Positions 1 to 12,340 of a DNA stretch of 64,000 nt are shown one piece after another. The notes under the pieces were generated by a model. That model ran no database searches. It had not been told where the DNA came from and saw only the letters and a program-made list of their open reading frames with translations. How positions within the stretch are numbered: position 1 is the stretch's first letter; every line of letters begins with the position of its first letter. The translations under genes and the position numbers were made by a program. The stretch comes from Certhia americana. Its lineage: Eukaryota; Chordata; Aves; Passeriformes; Certhiidae. The stretch spans positions 8,315,380-8,379,379 of the forward strand of contig CM031870.1 of NCBI GenBank assembly GCA_018697195.1, in the 5' to 3' direction.

Positions 1-802
1 TGTGACACCTCAGGCACCTTAGAAGGGAGGCACTTCAAAAAAGGGTCCCCAGATGAACACTCACTTCGTTGATCTCGTTTGCAAGGGAAGGCAAGCTGGT
101 TGCAGACAGCAGAGATTTGCATCTGCAAATGCGTATCGACTCTAACTGTGCTTGAGGAGGCTTAAAAAGAGCAGTTGGAATACAAGTTCAGGTTGACAAA
201 CAGGAAACAAGTTGCCAATGCAGGATGTAAAATTCAGTAAATAAAAGTTATGTAAAAGGCAAGACACATATTTCAGTTCACCCCTGTTTTAATTAACGAC
301 CTGATAGGTATCTTTTTGCTCTCCCAAGTCCTCAAGCACAAGAACTGTAGATATAGGATCTCCTGTGCCTGCTCTCACATGGGCCTTATCTCTAACACCT
401 TATTTAATGATGGGTAACCCACTGTTCCAGTAACTAAAATTACAAACCAACAGGAACTATGACCAGGTCTAAAAGCAGACACCTTCCACATTTTTGTAGA
501 AATACTGTGCAAACAATGATGCTGCTGAGGAAGACTACTTCTCCTGTCACTACAGTGACTGTAAGTACTATTGGTTTATTGGGATTACAGACTCAATTCC
601 TGTAATTTTTGGTTCACAAAATAGTTGAAAAGTTACAAAAAGTTAGGGTTGGAAAAGGATTTAAAAAAGTTGACACCACAGACCATGCAGAATATTTTCA
701 TATTCATTAATGTTTGCCACATTTTATTTAACATTCACTTTCTTTCTAGGTAGCCAGTATCTTGATATGAGGATGCCCTGAAAAGGAGATGTGGTAGTTT
801 TT

Positions 803-839
803 TGAATGACAAAAAAACTTTGTCATTCAAAGTTTTTTT
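803..839. repeat. Nested inverted repeat (two alternative hairpins)
   Basis: Bases 803-813 (TGAATGACAAA) are a perfect reverse complement of 819-829. Overlapping this, 811-822 (AAAAAAACTTTG) is a perfect reverse complement of 828-839. The two hairpins share bases and cannot form together. The repeat is about 860 bases past the RSL1D1 stop, so any link to transcript ending is a guess. Confidence 0.75.
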
Positions 840-1393
840 TGTCAAAAAATCCTTTGTAGGACTTTTCAACACAAATCTGCCTTGTATTCTCACTCTGCAA
901 AGGACAGACAAGTGATTATACAGAGAACTGGGCAGTTCTGTAAAATTTCAAACAGATCACCTTTCAGTCCTGAAGTATGTATTTTTCATGCCTTAACATG
1001 ACAAGTTAATTTGGCTGGCACAACTGGAATTCACACAGCCTTTGGCTTTTATCAGATGGAAGAACAGCAGTTCTGTGACCATCATGAAGGAATACTCTCA
1101 ACTGTCCTGGTAGCAGAAATCCAGCCCAAAACTGAAGGTTAAGATTTTGCTTGATGTTGTAAAATACGTATGTTTAAAACAAAATTGTCTTGTGTCTTTT
1201 TAACTCACAAATACCCTAGGTAAAAACAGCTAAAATTTACAACATGTGGCTTGGTATCAGGCTGCTAACTTAAATCAATTGTTGTCAACCTGTCCTTATT
1301 ATATTGAACAATTTAAAAAAAACCTGTAGCAATTTTTCTACCTTTAAAAGCACATGTAGATTGCTGCTCTTGGCATGCTTCAGAAAGCCAGCA

Positions 1394-1531
1394 TTTATTA
1401 AAATATTTCTCAGCCTTTTTTCCCTGGGATAAACCCCTCTCTGCCCTTTGACACTTGAAAAATTTGAGTGTTTTTGATTTGGGCCAGGAAAAGAAAAAAG
1501 CTGATGGGGCCATTAAGACAGTGAGTTTATT
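1394..1531 (-). terminator. Candidate RSL1D1 poly(A) signals
   Basis: Two AATAAA hexamers read on the minus strand at 1526-1531 and 1394-1399, about 170 and 300 bases after the RSL1D1 stop. Either could direct cleavage and polyadenylation. The choice cannot be made without transcript ends; short 3' UTRs are usual for ribosome-biogenesis genes. Confidence 0.4.
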
Positions 1532-1697
1532 TGTACCAGCTTGTAAATTAGAAGGAAACCGATGAATGATTACAGGTCTTGGTGAAAAAAGGCTCTTGGG
1601 TTCAGATTTCCTAAGAAAGTATTTTACTTCATCAATACATTTGTTTACTGAAAATACAGAATGATAATGATACAAAATGTGTTACAGCAGACAATGT

Positions 1698-2039
1698 TCA
1701 CACCGACTGCAGCATGCACCCTTTTCTGGGTGCCTTCTTTGGTGGTTTTGAAGGCTTCCTGGCTGACCGTATTGACTTGCCAGCTTTGGGTGTTGCAAAA
1801 GACTTCACCTCAGGTTTTTTTGGAGCCTTTTTCATGTCTTTTTCTTTTATTTCTTCCTTTGGCTTGCTGACCCGCTTGACTTTTTTCTCTTCTGTTGATG
1901 TCTGCAAGTTTGCACACTTTTCTGTAACCTCAGGTTTCGATTGTGGAGTCTCCAACACTAAAGATGGTTTCTTTCTCTTTCTGAGGGGTGTTTTGGTTTT
2001 CTTGCCCAAACTGTCTTTTTCTGGACTTGGTTCCATTTT
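1698..2039 (-). CDS. RSL1D1: RSL1D1 terminal exon, Lys/Pro-rich nucleolar tail
   Basis: The last coding exon starts after ATACAG and runs in frame for 113 codons to TGA at 1698-1700. It is rich in Lys, Pro, Ser and Thr, with repeated basic clusters such as KRKKP and PKKAPRK. The end ([10 protein letters not shown]) resembles the human tail in style, not in exact sequence. This tail is the fast-evolving, disordered part of the family and probably gives nucleolar retention. Confidence 0.9.
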   Translation of the reverse strand, partial: KMEPSPEKDSLGKKTKTPLRKRKKPSLVLETPQSKPEVTEKCANLQTSTEEKKVKRVSKPKEEIKEKDMKKAPKKPEVKSFATPKAGKSIRSARKPSKPPKKAPRKGCMLQSV

Positions 2040-5000
2040 CTGTATTTAATACAAACAAAAAAATTACCATTCCACCCAAGAAACACACTTCCTGTTTTTC
2101 AAGAAGGATCACTGAAAATCATTACAAATGACAAATACTTTCAACTGAATTACACCCTAGTCTACAACAGTGTGTTTAACACATACTAAGGAGCTCCCTA
2201 AGGAGCAATGAACAATTTAAACAGTTCAAAATCTTTAGTTTTAACTGAAATGGAAGTTTCTCAATATTATTCAACAATTACCTTCAGGTCAGCCGAGCTT
2301 GTTGTCTGTATAGGCACCAGTTGTGGAATTTCTTCATCATCATGATCACCTGGTTCTTGGACTATTTCTACTTTTTCTTTTATTGCAGGCTCCTGGGTAC
2401 CAGCAGCAGCTTTACTTTCTGTTGTCACTGTAACTTGACTTGACTTGAGTTTTTTAGCTGTCTTCTTCATCTTCTTCGGTTTTGCTGTCTAGAATTAATC
2501 AGAAATACATCTCAGACAAATTCCCATACCATTTCTAAATGTATAATAATTATTTTAACGTGGTTAGATATTAGATAGTGTAGCAACATTAAAGACTGTT
2601 ATGCAATAGACCTGGACTAATCCACCATACATAAAATATAAAAAAACACATTGCATATAGAAGTTTATTATAAATAGCCCACAACCTATAGTAATGTCAA
2701 GATTACAGTCTCCAAGCTGAATATTCAAGGTCCAAATTCATTTCAGACAAATGAATATAAGCAGAAATCAGTACAAAGGAATAGCAAATTATTACTTTTT
2801 AACAAGTATGAGCTCCCACTATAAACGCAAATAAGAGTTTGAGAATTATTCAGGTGCCACTGATTAACCAACAAAGAACAGATGCATAATTTGAATTCAC
2901 ATATATGTTAATGAGTGTATTTTCAGAAGGCAAATATGGATAAACAATACAAGCAAAGTTCTAAGAATGAATCTCAGGTCCCTTGAGTTTAGATCTAGAA
3001 ACACTTTATTTCCAGTTCGCTTTAAAACCTGTAAGGGAGTTTCCATAATTCCATTATTATTACTGAGTATTTAAAGCACCGAGGCAAGAGTGTCTGACCA
3101 GTTTTAGCCATAAAAGCCTGGTATCTGTTGCTAACGAGTTTAAACCCAATATGACAATGAACAGAAGGAAGATGAAGAATTAGAACTAAATTTAACAATT
3201 TAATTTATGTGAAGTTTGAAGAAATTTTGGTTACCTTTACTTCATTTTTCTTGAGAGATGGCTGTTTGTCAAGCTCATCCAGGTTGGAGATACTTGCAGT
3301 AAATATTGGAAGTGCAACCGATTTAAGTGTTTTGAGGTGAAGAATTTTTACATTTTTCCATTTCTGCAAAAACAAAACCAGTGTATTATGTAAAAATAAG
3401 GCTGAAACATGAACCTATTTGTCTATAATGCAGTCAATCAGCAGTACCTTTGGTAACTTGTTATCAATCACTTTTGCTGCTGCAATGATATTCTCAAGGA
3501 TCTCCTCCACTTTCATCCCAGTGTGGCCTATGCGTGTTGTACTGAAAAAAGAGATGGATAATAATTATATATGGGCAAATAAATTTATTTCAAGTTACTT
3601 GTTGAGTTTAGGCATACCCAGAAATGCAAAAAGCCCACCTATCTACAAATATCATAAAGGAGGGATGGCTATTGAAGAATCTTTTGTGATAACAGTTAGG
3701 AGGGATTCACCTATTTCATCTTTTCATATTTGAATATGCAACTTCTGCCTTACACTACAAAGCATTACTACCAATTCAGATTCTTTCAGATATACAATAC
3801 ATGAAAAAAAAAATCTTATTAGAATAGAATATTTTGGAAATAGAAAAATATTATTAAACTTCATTAAAACTAAGTTTGTACATGCTCTTTGACAGTGCCA
3901 GGTGCCTAGAAAAAACCCTCAACTTCACAGTAAAACTTAAGTAGAACTACTAATTCAACTATACAGATAAAGGTTCAAAACACCCCCCATTTGGAATGGT
4001 GACCCTTAACGTCTTTTATTCACATATTAAAGGAATAAAAATAACTCAAAATTCCTACAGTTAAGGCAGAACTGACTTTCACGTGATGTATTAATCTACT
4101 AGTACTTACTAACAGCACCCTTTGTTGTTAACTGGGAGCACAGTCCCTTGGATATGTTTTTCTAGTTCCTTGGCAAGATCTTTGGCTTTCAGATTTACAG
4201 ACAAAGGTGCCCTAAAAACAGAAGGGAGAAAGGTTAAAAAAGGAAGTAATTAGAAAATCCAAAAGAAAACCAATTCTTCCATTACTAAGAAGAATCTTAA
4301 AAAAGAATACAAGAATAGATTTCCAAAGTTTAAAGACCTACTTTTTCTTTTCATAGAAGTGTTTTCCTAGATGTGAGGGCAAAAGCCTTCTAATTCGGTC
4401 ATCAGACAGAAAGAGATCGAAACTGTTCAGGAGGCGCCGCTTCGCTTCAAACATTTTATACTCCTTTTTGAGGGTTTTGTATGAGATGATCTGTAACACA
4501 AGCACCAGTTTAGGCCCCACTGCAGAAAATGCAACCTGAAATACTTCTCAGAACTGCACAGATTAAAGTTGCATAACTGATAGTCCATCACAGTGCATTA
4601 TTTTACAACGCTGAAGACAATAAAAAAATCCATTTTCTACTGTTTTAAAGAGTCAAACAATATGGATCTCTCGCACAGTAACTGCACATCACCAAAAATA
4701 ATTTGAGTACATGAGTAACATCTAAATCAAGGTTAAATATAACAAGTTGTTCTATAGTTTTATTGCTGGTAGCATAAATAATCCAATCCAGCTGCAAAGG
4801 GCTCAAGTATTCAAATGCTGTGAGTCTTCCCAGTTAGTTACTCAAACTAAATATTGAACATACATCTAGAAATTGTATCTGATTACTAAAAATCCTGTTT
4901 CAAACTGGAGAAAGTTTTCCGAGTAAAGTTTACATTTTAGAAACACCGAAGTTTTAGTAGTCAGAAAAATCTTACTAGAGAATGTGAATGAGAATTAGAA

Positions 5001-6419
5001 TCTTAAAAATCAAAAAACAACAACTACTTGTATTCTTTTTGGTGGCGTAAAAGGAAAGAAATGGCAGTACTGTATTATATCATCAAGGACCTCCCTTACC
5101 CGGCTAACACTTCTGATCCCATTCCGGAGTAGAAGTTTCTTGTACAGATTTTCAGTCTGTTCTGCTGATAAATTTGGTTCATCCTTTGTGAACAGGCAAA
5201 CCTCAGTTGTTTCTGGTCGAATGCCATGGGGCAGTGGTCTACAATGACAATATGAGATGCATAAAGAATATCTAATATGAGAAAAAAAGTTTCCGCAGAA
5301 CTAGACTACACTGGAGATCAGTACCCTTTAGCAACAGAGAAGTGCCTGTATTTAGACTCTGTTAACTACTAAATACTCCAGTGGAACCTACACTTGATAA
5401 GCATACAGAACTGTAAAAGTTAAACCATGGAACACCATGGCTCCAGTCAGATACAAGGTGAAATTCTTTATCCTGCCAGCAGCAGTTACCACGTGGGTCC
5501 CAGGAGAAGGAGCCTCCATGCTCCTCCCTTCATGCCACGGCTGCATCCAATCATTAGACCAAACTTTATAACACCACGGCCCTGATACATGGATGTAAAC
5601 TTTCTCAATATAGCACACCTACAGTTTAAAAGGAGACTTCTAATTCATATACAGGTTTCATTATCAAAAGAAAGAAGTCTTACTAATGATTTGGTGTTGG
5701 TGAGCCAAGACAAAGAAGGTGTTCTGTTTTCTAAAGCTTAAGAACTGAAAGGCATATACCCTGTAACTGGCAAACAACAGAATCAGTATTGTCCGTGCAA
5801 AAAGCTGGCACAGCCCAGGTTCCAGTTATACCAAAAGTCGGGGTAAAGGACCGTTCTGACCCGGCAGTTCTTAGTCACGGCATGGAAGCACCCAGGACAA
5901 GGCTGCGGCAGTCAAACCCCTCACAGAATCTGCAAAGTGCTCTTTTCCAAGCCAAAGGACACGAGCAACCCCTGTAACCATGCGGCCGGATATCAATGTC
6001 TTACATTCGGATGACTTTTGCCACCTGCGGGACCTTCCACACCGTCACCAGGAGATGGATGCTCTCGCTCTCATTGAGGAGCAGCGCGTCTCCCTTGGCC
6101 TTGCTTCTGGCGAAAGCCACGAGAGCCTCCACCGCCTTCTTCACCTAAAACAGCACCACAGCGCCAGCAGCCGCAGGTCAGGTCAAGCCAAGCCAAACCC
6201 GGCCGCGCTCCCGCCCCCGGCCGCACTCCAGGAGATGCCGGCCGGCTCCCCGCAGCCCCCGGCCGCACTCCAGGAGATGCCGGCCGGCTCCCCGCAGCCC
6301 CGGCCGCACTCCAGGAGATGCCGGCCGGCTCCCCGCAGCCCCCGGCCGCACTCCAGGAGATGCCGGCCGGCTCCCCGCAGTACCTGGGCACGGTCCAGGT
6401 GCTGCTTCCCGCTCGCCAT
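1698..6419 (-). CDS. RSL1D1: Ribosomal L1 domain-containing protein 1 (cellular senescence-inhibited gene protein), complete
   Basis: Nine coding exons, in transcript order: 6384-6419, 6005-6144, 5100-5238, 4342-4490, 4110-4211, 3448-3541, 3235-3363, 2282-2488, 1698-2039. All introns are GT-AG and every phase joins, giving 445 codons and a TGA. Human RSL1D1 is about 490 residues. Exons 1-7 carry the ribosomal L1 fold, with family landmarks such as CLFTKDEPN (exon 3), IRRLLPS (exon 4) and RIGHTGM (exons 5-6). The last two exons code for a Lys-rich, low-complexity nucleolar tail; exon 8 holds the conserved EIPQLVPI. In mammals the protein is nucleolar and acts in ribosome biogenesis, nucleostemin binding and PTEN translation. 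The start is the first ATG of exon 1 (G at -3 and +4). The N terminus has only 12 exon-1 residues and lacks the Ser/Thr/Ala-rich leader of mammals. The exon 2 end (AT|GTAAGA) was fixed by phase and alignment, because frame-through runs into a stop. Confidence 0.93.
6005..6144 (-). CDS. RSL1D1: RSL1D1 exon 2, start of the L1 domain
   Basis: The exon reads [11 protein letters not shown], then [10 protein letters not shown] and VWKVPQ, matching the human segment VRKAVDALL, GLLLNENESL and LWKIPS. It ends in phase 2 at AT|GTAAGA, and joining it to exon 3 restores IPLPHGIR against human LTLPHSIR. It is more GC-rich than exons 3-9 because it lies at the edge of the CpG island. Confidence 0.88.
6214..6380. 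repeat. 41/42-bp GC-rich minisatellite in RSL1D1 intron 1
   Basis: Four near-identical head-to-tail copies of 42, 42, 41 and 42 bases, each containing GCACTCCAGGAGATGCCGG and ending in CTCCCCGCAG. The copies differ mainly by one C in a C-run. The array ends three bases before the left edge of exon 1 (6384), so the exon 1 splice donor and the array are adjacent. Open frames across it on both strands are products of the repeat. Confidence 0.95.
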
Positions 6420-6424
6420 GCCGC

Positions 6425-6430
6425 CACGTG
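6425..6430. promoter_or_regulatory. Canonical E-box CACGTG beside the RSL1D1 start codon
   Basis: A perfect CACGTG palindrome lies five bases upstream of the RSL1D1 ATG, inside the CpG island. MYC/MAX and USF bind this sequence, and MYC targets in ribosome biogenesis often have such a site close to the transcription start. Binding here is inferred only. Confidence 0.5.
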
Positions 6431-6829
6431 AGGCCCCGGCGCCTGCGTGCGCGCCGCTTTCCGGGGCACGGCGGGGCCCGTCCGGGGCGGGGCGGGTGTG
6501 GAGGGGAAGGGCGGCAGGGCAGCGGAGATGGAAGGGGCGGGGGATTTCAGAATCTGTGTTCGGCAGCAGTTGCGAACCCGAGGCGGGGATGATCCGCGTG
6601 TGCGGGGTGCGGCAGGCCCGTCCTGTGCTTGCAGGCGGCTTTGCCCCAGCAGGGTGACGGGCTGGCCGAGCTTGGAGCAGAGTGCCGGAGGCCGTCAGTC
6701 CATCTCGCTTCAGCACCAGGGCCAGCCGAAGGTCAGGCCGGGTTGCTCAGGGTTGTAGCCACCGTGTCCTCATGGTGAAAAACGTTTTGTCGGAAGTCGC
6801 CTTGTTTAATTGATGGTGCTCTCCTGGTA

Positions 6830-7790
6830 TGCACCAGGGTGCTGCTGGCCCCCTTTGCTTCCAGGGGCAGCTCGTGTTTAGTGTGCTGTGCCCCGGGTTC
6901 TTTCCAGCAGAGCTGTTCCCCAGCCAGTCATTTCCCAATCTGTGCTGCCGCAGGGGCTGCTCCTTCCCAAATGCAGGTTTGCATTTGCTTTTTTTTGAGT
7001 ATTGACTGGTTTGTGCTGCCGAGGCTTTCCAGCCTATCCAGATCCCTCTGTTCATAAGGTTAATGATTAATCCCAGATTTCATGCCCCCTGCAAATTTGA
7101 TGTGACCATGTTTCAGGTCACTGTTACTTGCCTTCAGGTGGAGCACAAGCCATTTATCTCTGCCTTCCAAGCCCTATATCTGAACAGTGGTTAGCCATCT
7201 AGTTGGCCACACAGCACACCATCATGTTTCAGAAGAACTGAGCATGTTCTTCAGATAGTCTTTGAAGACTATCCATGATTTTACTTCCTGTATTTCTGTC
7301 CTTTTGCACTGTAGTATTGTCATAAGTTCCCTGTTTAGCCAGGCAAGTCTCCTAACACATCTACTTGTTTTGCTGAGTATCAGGAGGAACTGTTTGTATT
7401 ATTGGAAGAGGTTGTCCTTACAGACTTGCTGCTAGATTTCCTGAGGTCCTTTGCCCTTCAGAGCTGCCTCCCATGGGATCATGCCCACTGGTTCTCTGAA
7501 TAAACTAGAGTCTGTCTCATAGAGTCTATGAGCTGCCCATTTTCTCATACACTCTGTCTTGAACATATCTGTTTCCAGGTCACTGCCATTGGGGCAACCA
7601 CTGATTATCACATGTCAAACCATTTCTTCCTCATGTGCAATAAAGGCAGAACTGCTGCATCTCCTATTCAGTTTAGAAATGCATTGACTGACTACATAGA
7701 AATAGCTTAATTGGGGAATGCTTATTCCATTGAGTTCCATGCTGGATAAATACATTGCTCTGAGATAAAATCTAGCCTGGAATTATCTTG
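6830..7790 (-). mobile_element. Degenerate CR1-type LINE fragment, antisense
   Basis: Read on the plus strand, this block follows the well-known antisense layout of bird CR1 3' ORF sequence: 'CCAGCCTATCCAGATCCCTCTG' near 7,030, a 'TTAGCCAGGCAAGTCTCCT' segment near 7,335, and 'CCTTTGCCCTTCAGAGCTGCCTCCC' near 7,450, then a strongly diverged remainder. The sense strand is therefore minus. No frame stays open, so it is a dead copy. Both ends are approximate. The family assignment is from memory of CR1 sequences. Confidence 0.6.
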
Positions 7791-10700
7791 GTCTCATTCT
7801 CACAGTGCTGTGTGTACCCTGGCAGCTTTGGGCTGTCTACATTAATCACACAGGTAAGCTGCTCTCTGGAAACACAGGTATGCATAAATATGGCTTGAAT
7901 ATGTATGAAATTAGATGTCTTAGTAATTCAGTCTTCTCTAGATTTTTTTTCCCCTGCCTTTTGCCTTTCTGTATGTGGTTTTATTCCTTCTCATCAGATG
8001 TCTTCCAACAAAATTTGTTGCTTCATCAGTGGCCAGTGCAAAGAGAAACTAAAATACCCTAGTTTCTTGGCAGGTTGCTTTATGTATTGTTTTTTAGTTT
8101 CTTTCTGCTGTTAGGAGCAGTTGTAGAATAGTTGATGGCATCAATACTTATCCAGACTTAGGAAAGAACTATACAGACATATTGATTTAGAGTGGAAAAA
8201 AAATTTTTGGTCTGACATGACTAAACTTTACCAGATGTGGTTTAACTGACTTAGTTTAATAATTTTATCTTGAAAAGTACTTGGCATAGCTAACAACTGT
8301 CTTGGAAAAATTAAGTTAATCTGTGAATAAAAAATATTTCTGTCTTAATACAGCATGCAATGAATATACACTATAAAAGAGTACACTTTTAATTTAGAAA
8401 TGTAATAAATTTACAGTTACGCCTACAAGGAAATCAGATTTGTTACTTTTATCGCTGTTATTGCTGTACACTGTCTTGCTGTAGCTCCCAATTTAAATTT
8501 TTGGACCATGAAAATATGTATTTTTCTTTAAGTCATTTATGTTGCTTATTTAAATACTAAGATCGAAAATAATTGCAAGACGTTCTACCTCATTACTTAT
8601 TTAAGATGTTTCTTTTTGTCCCTAATTTTATACTTTCACACAGCAAAAGGGTTGTACAAGAGGCAGTTGTTTCACACTTTTTTGGGTGTATGGAACTGAC
8701 AGGAGATGTAGAAAAATTTACATTGGAAGGAAAGTCTATGAAAAGATAAGGATTGTCAGAAGTTACATATACACAGACAACAGATTTTGGGTTTGTTAGC
8801 ATAACTTTCTATTTTATATTAAGACTAGAATCCTTTCTAGTATTTCTTCAGAGGAAAAGTAGTATCTTGTCAGGTTTTTAATGCAATAAAATAAACACAA
8901 GGAAAGAAACAGGGTCACAATATAAAATCTTCAGTTGTAATTCAAGTTTTGTTGGTATATTTTTCAGTACCAAATCCTCTATAGGGTATACAAAACCAGC
9001 AGAATAAGTAAGAGCCTTTAAGTACCAGTTCAGGAAGAAAACAGTCTTGTCTGGAGTACACGTCATCTGCTTTAACAGCATCATTTCAACAGTCCATGGT
9101 ATGCACCAAAAAGCCAGAGTAATACAGATCAAATACCTGGGATATTGAAACATCTTTCCTTTTTAGGTAAGATTCAGTAATAAACACTTATAAAAACACA
9201 TTTCTCATCATTAACATAATTTTTAATATATTGACTGGTGCCATAAGTAGTCTAAAACAGAGGTTCTTCATTGAGCAATTTTCACTGGGCTTTTTATGCC
9301 ACTGAAAAAAATCTGTAGGGGGCATAAAAATTGCGACCAGCAAATATCCCCATGGATAAACCTCCTTAAAACAGCAATTTTTCTTACAACACTATTACAC
9401 CATCATCAATAGCTTGCTGTTCAGCAATACAATTTACTACCAGAGTACGTGTTTTAGGAACTGGTGTCATCATGTTTGTGGATCAGTTCCTGATGGTCTG
9501 CAAAGATGACCAAGGTAGCTGTAATGGTTTCATGTGGGGAGTTGATGGCAATGTTACTCAACTGATCACAGCACCCGCTCCTCTGACTATTGTACTTCAC
9601 TTCTTGGAGCTTGTGGAAACAAGAAATTATTTCCCTGTTGTGAAAGAATTAGTATTGCTGCACATTCAGATTTTTTTTTGCATTTAATATTTGTTACATA
9701 TAACAAGGTTTTCAGTTCAAGGACATACAAGGTCTTAATTTATAGAATAATAACTTATGTTTTTATAAGTTACATCATGGTTAGGCACTCAAACCATACC
9801 TACACTACAAACTTTAGCTGACAATCAGAGAGAAAGGTGTGATCCTCATCAGTACCACCCTGCAAATGCCATTATACTGAGGAAAAAACCCCAAAACAAT
9901 CTCTCCTTTCTGCAGAAACATGCTCAGAGTTTTGCTGGTATAAGTTAAAGCTATGCCATGGGAATACCCTGCCAGTATCCCACACAAGAACAGTTACCCT
10001 AGTAGTGCTCCTAGGGGTGCTATATCTTCAATCCAACTTTTATTTCCTCTTTCTTTCCCCCTCTTCAACTGATGTGGTTCCACAGCTTATTTTTGTTTCA
10101 TCTTCAAAGCAGCATACCACATTTTCACAAAAGGAAGTATTCAAAATGGTAATTTAAAAAAGTTTATTACATCAGTGAATCAGCAAATAGTATTTATTTC
10201 CAACAAAGCCACGCTATCTTTTTGTCTTCTTTCATCTAGATCTAGCTGTATTTAATAGTAGCAAAAATGGGACTATAAAATGTAGAATGGAGATGAAATG
10301 AAAAAGTTGAGATGTAATCTGAGGACTATTCAAATACAATGTACTTCCAGCTCTTCTACCCAAAATGCAGCCAATTCATTAATGCCTTACATTTTCATGT
10401 GTTTCCTACAGAATTCAAGTATTTTATACCCAAATAAAAACCTCCTACAGGACAGGAGTATCTTTAATTGCATATTGTGGATTCTGTTAGTGAGTTTTAA
10501 TAATACAGCCTCTCCCTTTGCAGACAAAGTGACATTAGCTGGAATTATGGAAATGGTTATCAAATGCACTAGGATGGGATGAGTAACGGAAATACTCAGA
10601 CTTCCTATCTACTGATACTCCAACCCACCAGGTGGTTATTCAGTTTAATATTAAATACTCAGTCCAGCCTCAAAATAATGAAGTTTTAAAATCCCATGTT

Positions 10701-12340
10701 AAGTTTGCTCAATAGTGGGAAACTGATGCTGGAGCATCATGTAGTCTTCAGATGCACTTCAATGTCTTAAAAAAGAAGTTTTACAGGACCTAACAATTTA
10801 GGAATCTAACTCTAAGTATTCTGCAGTAATGGTCTTTGCAAATTTCAAATCCATAAGCTTACTTCAAGAAAGCAGTCAGATATCTGGAAATCTTGTCAGT
10901 CCAGAATAGGAACAAGACAGTAAGTTTCCTTGGCTTTTAATTTCTTCATTAGTTTAAGATCCAAGGAACTGTGGGTTTTGTTCACTTGGTAAAAAAAAAA
11001 AAATAAAGTTACCTTTTAAACCCTGGTTTACCAAAAAAATAAAAGCCCAGAGATTTGCAGACATAATAAAATTTATTTAAATTCCATGCATTACGGTAGC
11101 TACAAGTGTAGTCATATGAAACTGAAGGACAATAACTTCTTCTGTCCATACAATGTAGCTGTATGTGAAATGAATGGGAGTTCCACAGTTACAAAGAAAC
11201 AAACAAAACAAACAAACAAACAAAAAAAATCCCAAAAAAGGTAAATCTGTTTCAGTTTTGAGTTTCAATTCAGACACAGTCACTAGACTGTAAACTTTTG
11301 GGGGAGAAGATGGGCTCACCAATTTTATAGCTGAGAATGTTTAGTTTAAGATACTCCGAAGAAGCTCAGAAAATACCTTTTAATAATTACTACTAATACT
11401 CTGGAAAATGCAAAAAATTCCTTAGCCTTTATCCTAATTGTTAGAATCAGGACAGCAATTGCAGACAGTCCATTTTCAAAGTGCAGCTAAATAGGGGTTT
11501 TTTATGCAGCTCCTTCAAGTTGTACTGAGTAAGCTTTACTTTGAACCAGTTTTGCTTTTTCAAGAAAAACTTCACTGGTCCTCAAAAGCTTACATTGCTT
11601 TTTGATATGCAAAAATTTACAGACTGTGCTTGATTCTGACCCTCCCATATTTCAATATGTGCAAACTCTTAGGGATTTAAATAGTCTTTCTCTCTCAGTT
11701 CAGACTGATCTTTAAAACAGCAAGGATCTTCCAGCCCTCTAAATTAAAGACAGGGTGAACTGAGTAATTTATGTAACTGGCACTTTTTAATTGGCCCAGT
11801 TCTCCCACAAAATGTAGCTCTTATAAATACTAATAGGCACTACTGCCTCTTTTTCTCTTATTTTTCTTATATTTTGCATTCTCTTATTTTTGCAAGTTTC
11901 ACTGATTTACTGGTTAGCATTTTCTGCAGTTAAGAATTTAATAATGCTGAATTTTTATAAAGACACAATATGTAGTTCTTAGCCTTCAAAATTGACTTCC
12001 TGTGTCTAGTAATGATGTTAGGTCAACCTAAATTTGCTGAAGATACTAACAAATGTAAAGCTAATAAAGGTGCCACATTTGAATGAATGTTTTTTTAATT
12101 TTCAGAATGCATTTAAGAAAGGGAAGGGGCAAACCTAATTATTTTAATACAAACTTGGTTGAGTGCCCAATTGCCTCATTTAAAACTGTGTGTGGGGAGG
12201 CTGAGGAGTTTAGAAAAGTCCAAGTAACCAAATATCTGGGTTACTGGGAAGATAAAAAGCTAATGCAACTGCGTTACATCTGGATAAAAAACATTATTCA
12301 AAAGTAATTCCAATACCGAAAAAGATTTCAAATTGAATAT
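7791..12340. other. A/T-rich interval, possible long GSPT1 3' UTR and intergenic DNA
   Basis: I see no exon with family similarity here. Because mammalian GSPT1 mRNA has a long 3' UTR, part of this interval may be the distal UTR of a longer isoform on the minus strand; a further minus-strand AATAAA is at 11072-11077. A (CAAA)n-like stretch lies at about 11,200-11,230. Open frames of 60-94 codons have no coding look and are left out. Confidence 0.4.

Larger units (their letters stand above)
1..1697. other. RSL1D1 3' UTR and downstream flank
   Basis: This stretch lies 3' of the RSL1D1 stop codon on the minus strand. The part nearest the stop (about 1,290-1,697) is probably 3' UTR, because two minus-strand AATAAA hexamers occur at 1526-1531 and 1394-1399. 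The rest is A/T-rich and holds no exon I can support. It contains a nested inverted repeat at 803-839, listed separately. An open frame of 120 codons on the minus strand here has no recognisable similarity and is treated as chance. Confidence 0.5.
6190..6650 (-). promoter_or_regulatory. CpG-island promoter of RSL1D1
   Basis: A GC- and CpG-dense block surrounds the RSL1D1 start codon, in contrast to A/T-rich flanks. It holds GGGGCGGGG (Sp1-type) runs around 6,485-6,545 and no TATA box at a plausible distance. Its position and composition fit the TATA-less promoter of a housekeeping gene. The exact start of transcription cannot be read from sequence. Confidence 0.75.

Noticed and set aside
5980..6716. 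Open frames of 225 and 177 codons on both strands near RSL1D1 exons 1 and 2
   Set aside because: They run through the 41/42-bp minisatellite and CpG island and repeat with it. The supported exons use only short parts of this DNA.
7528..8114. Several open frames of 60-85 codons on the plus strand
   Set aside because: They fall in or beside the degenerate CR1 copy and do not resemble any protein.
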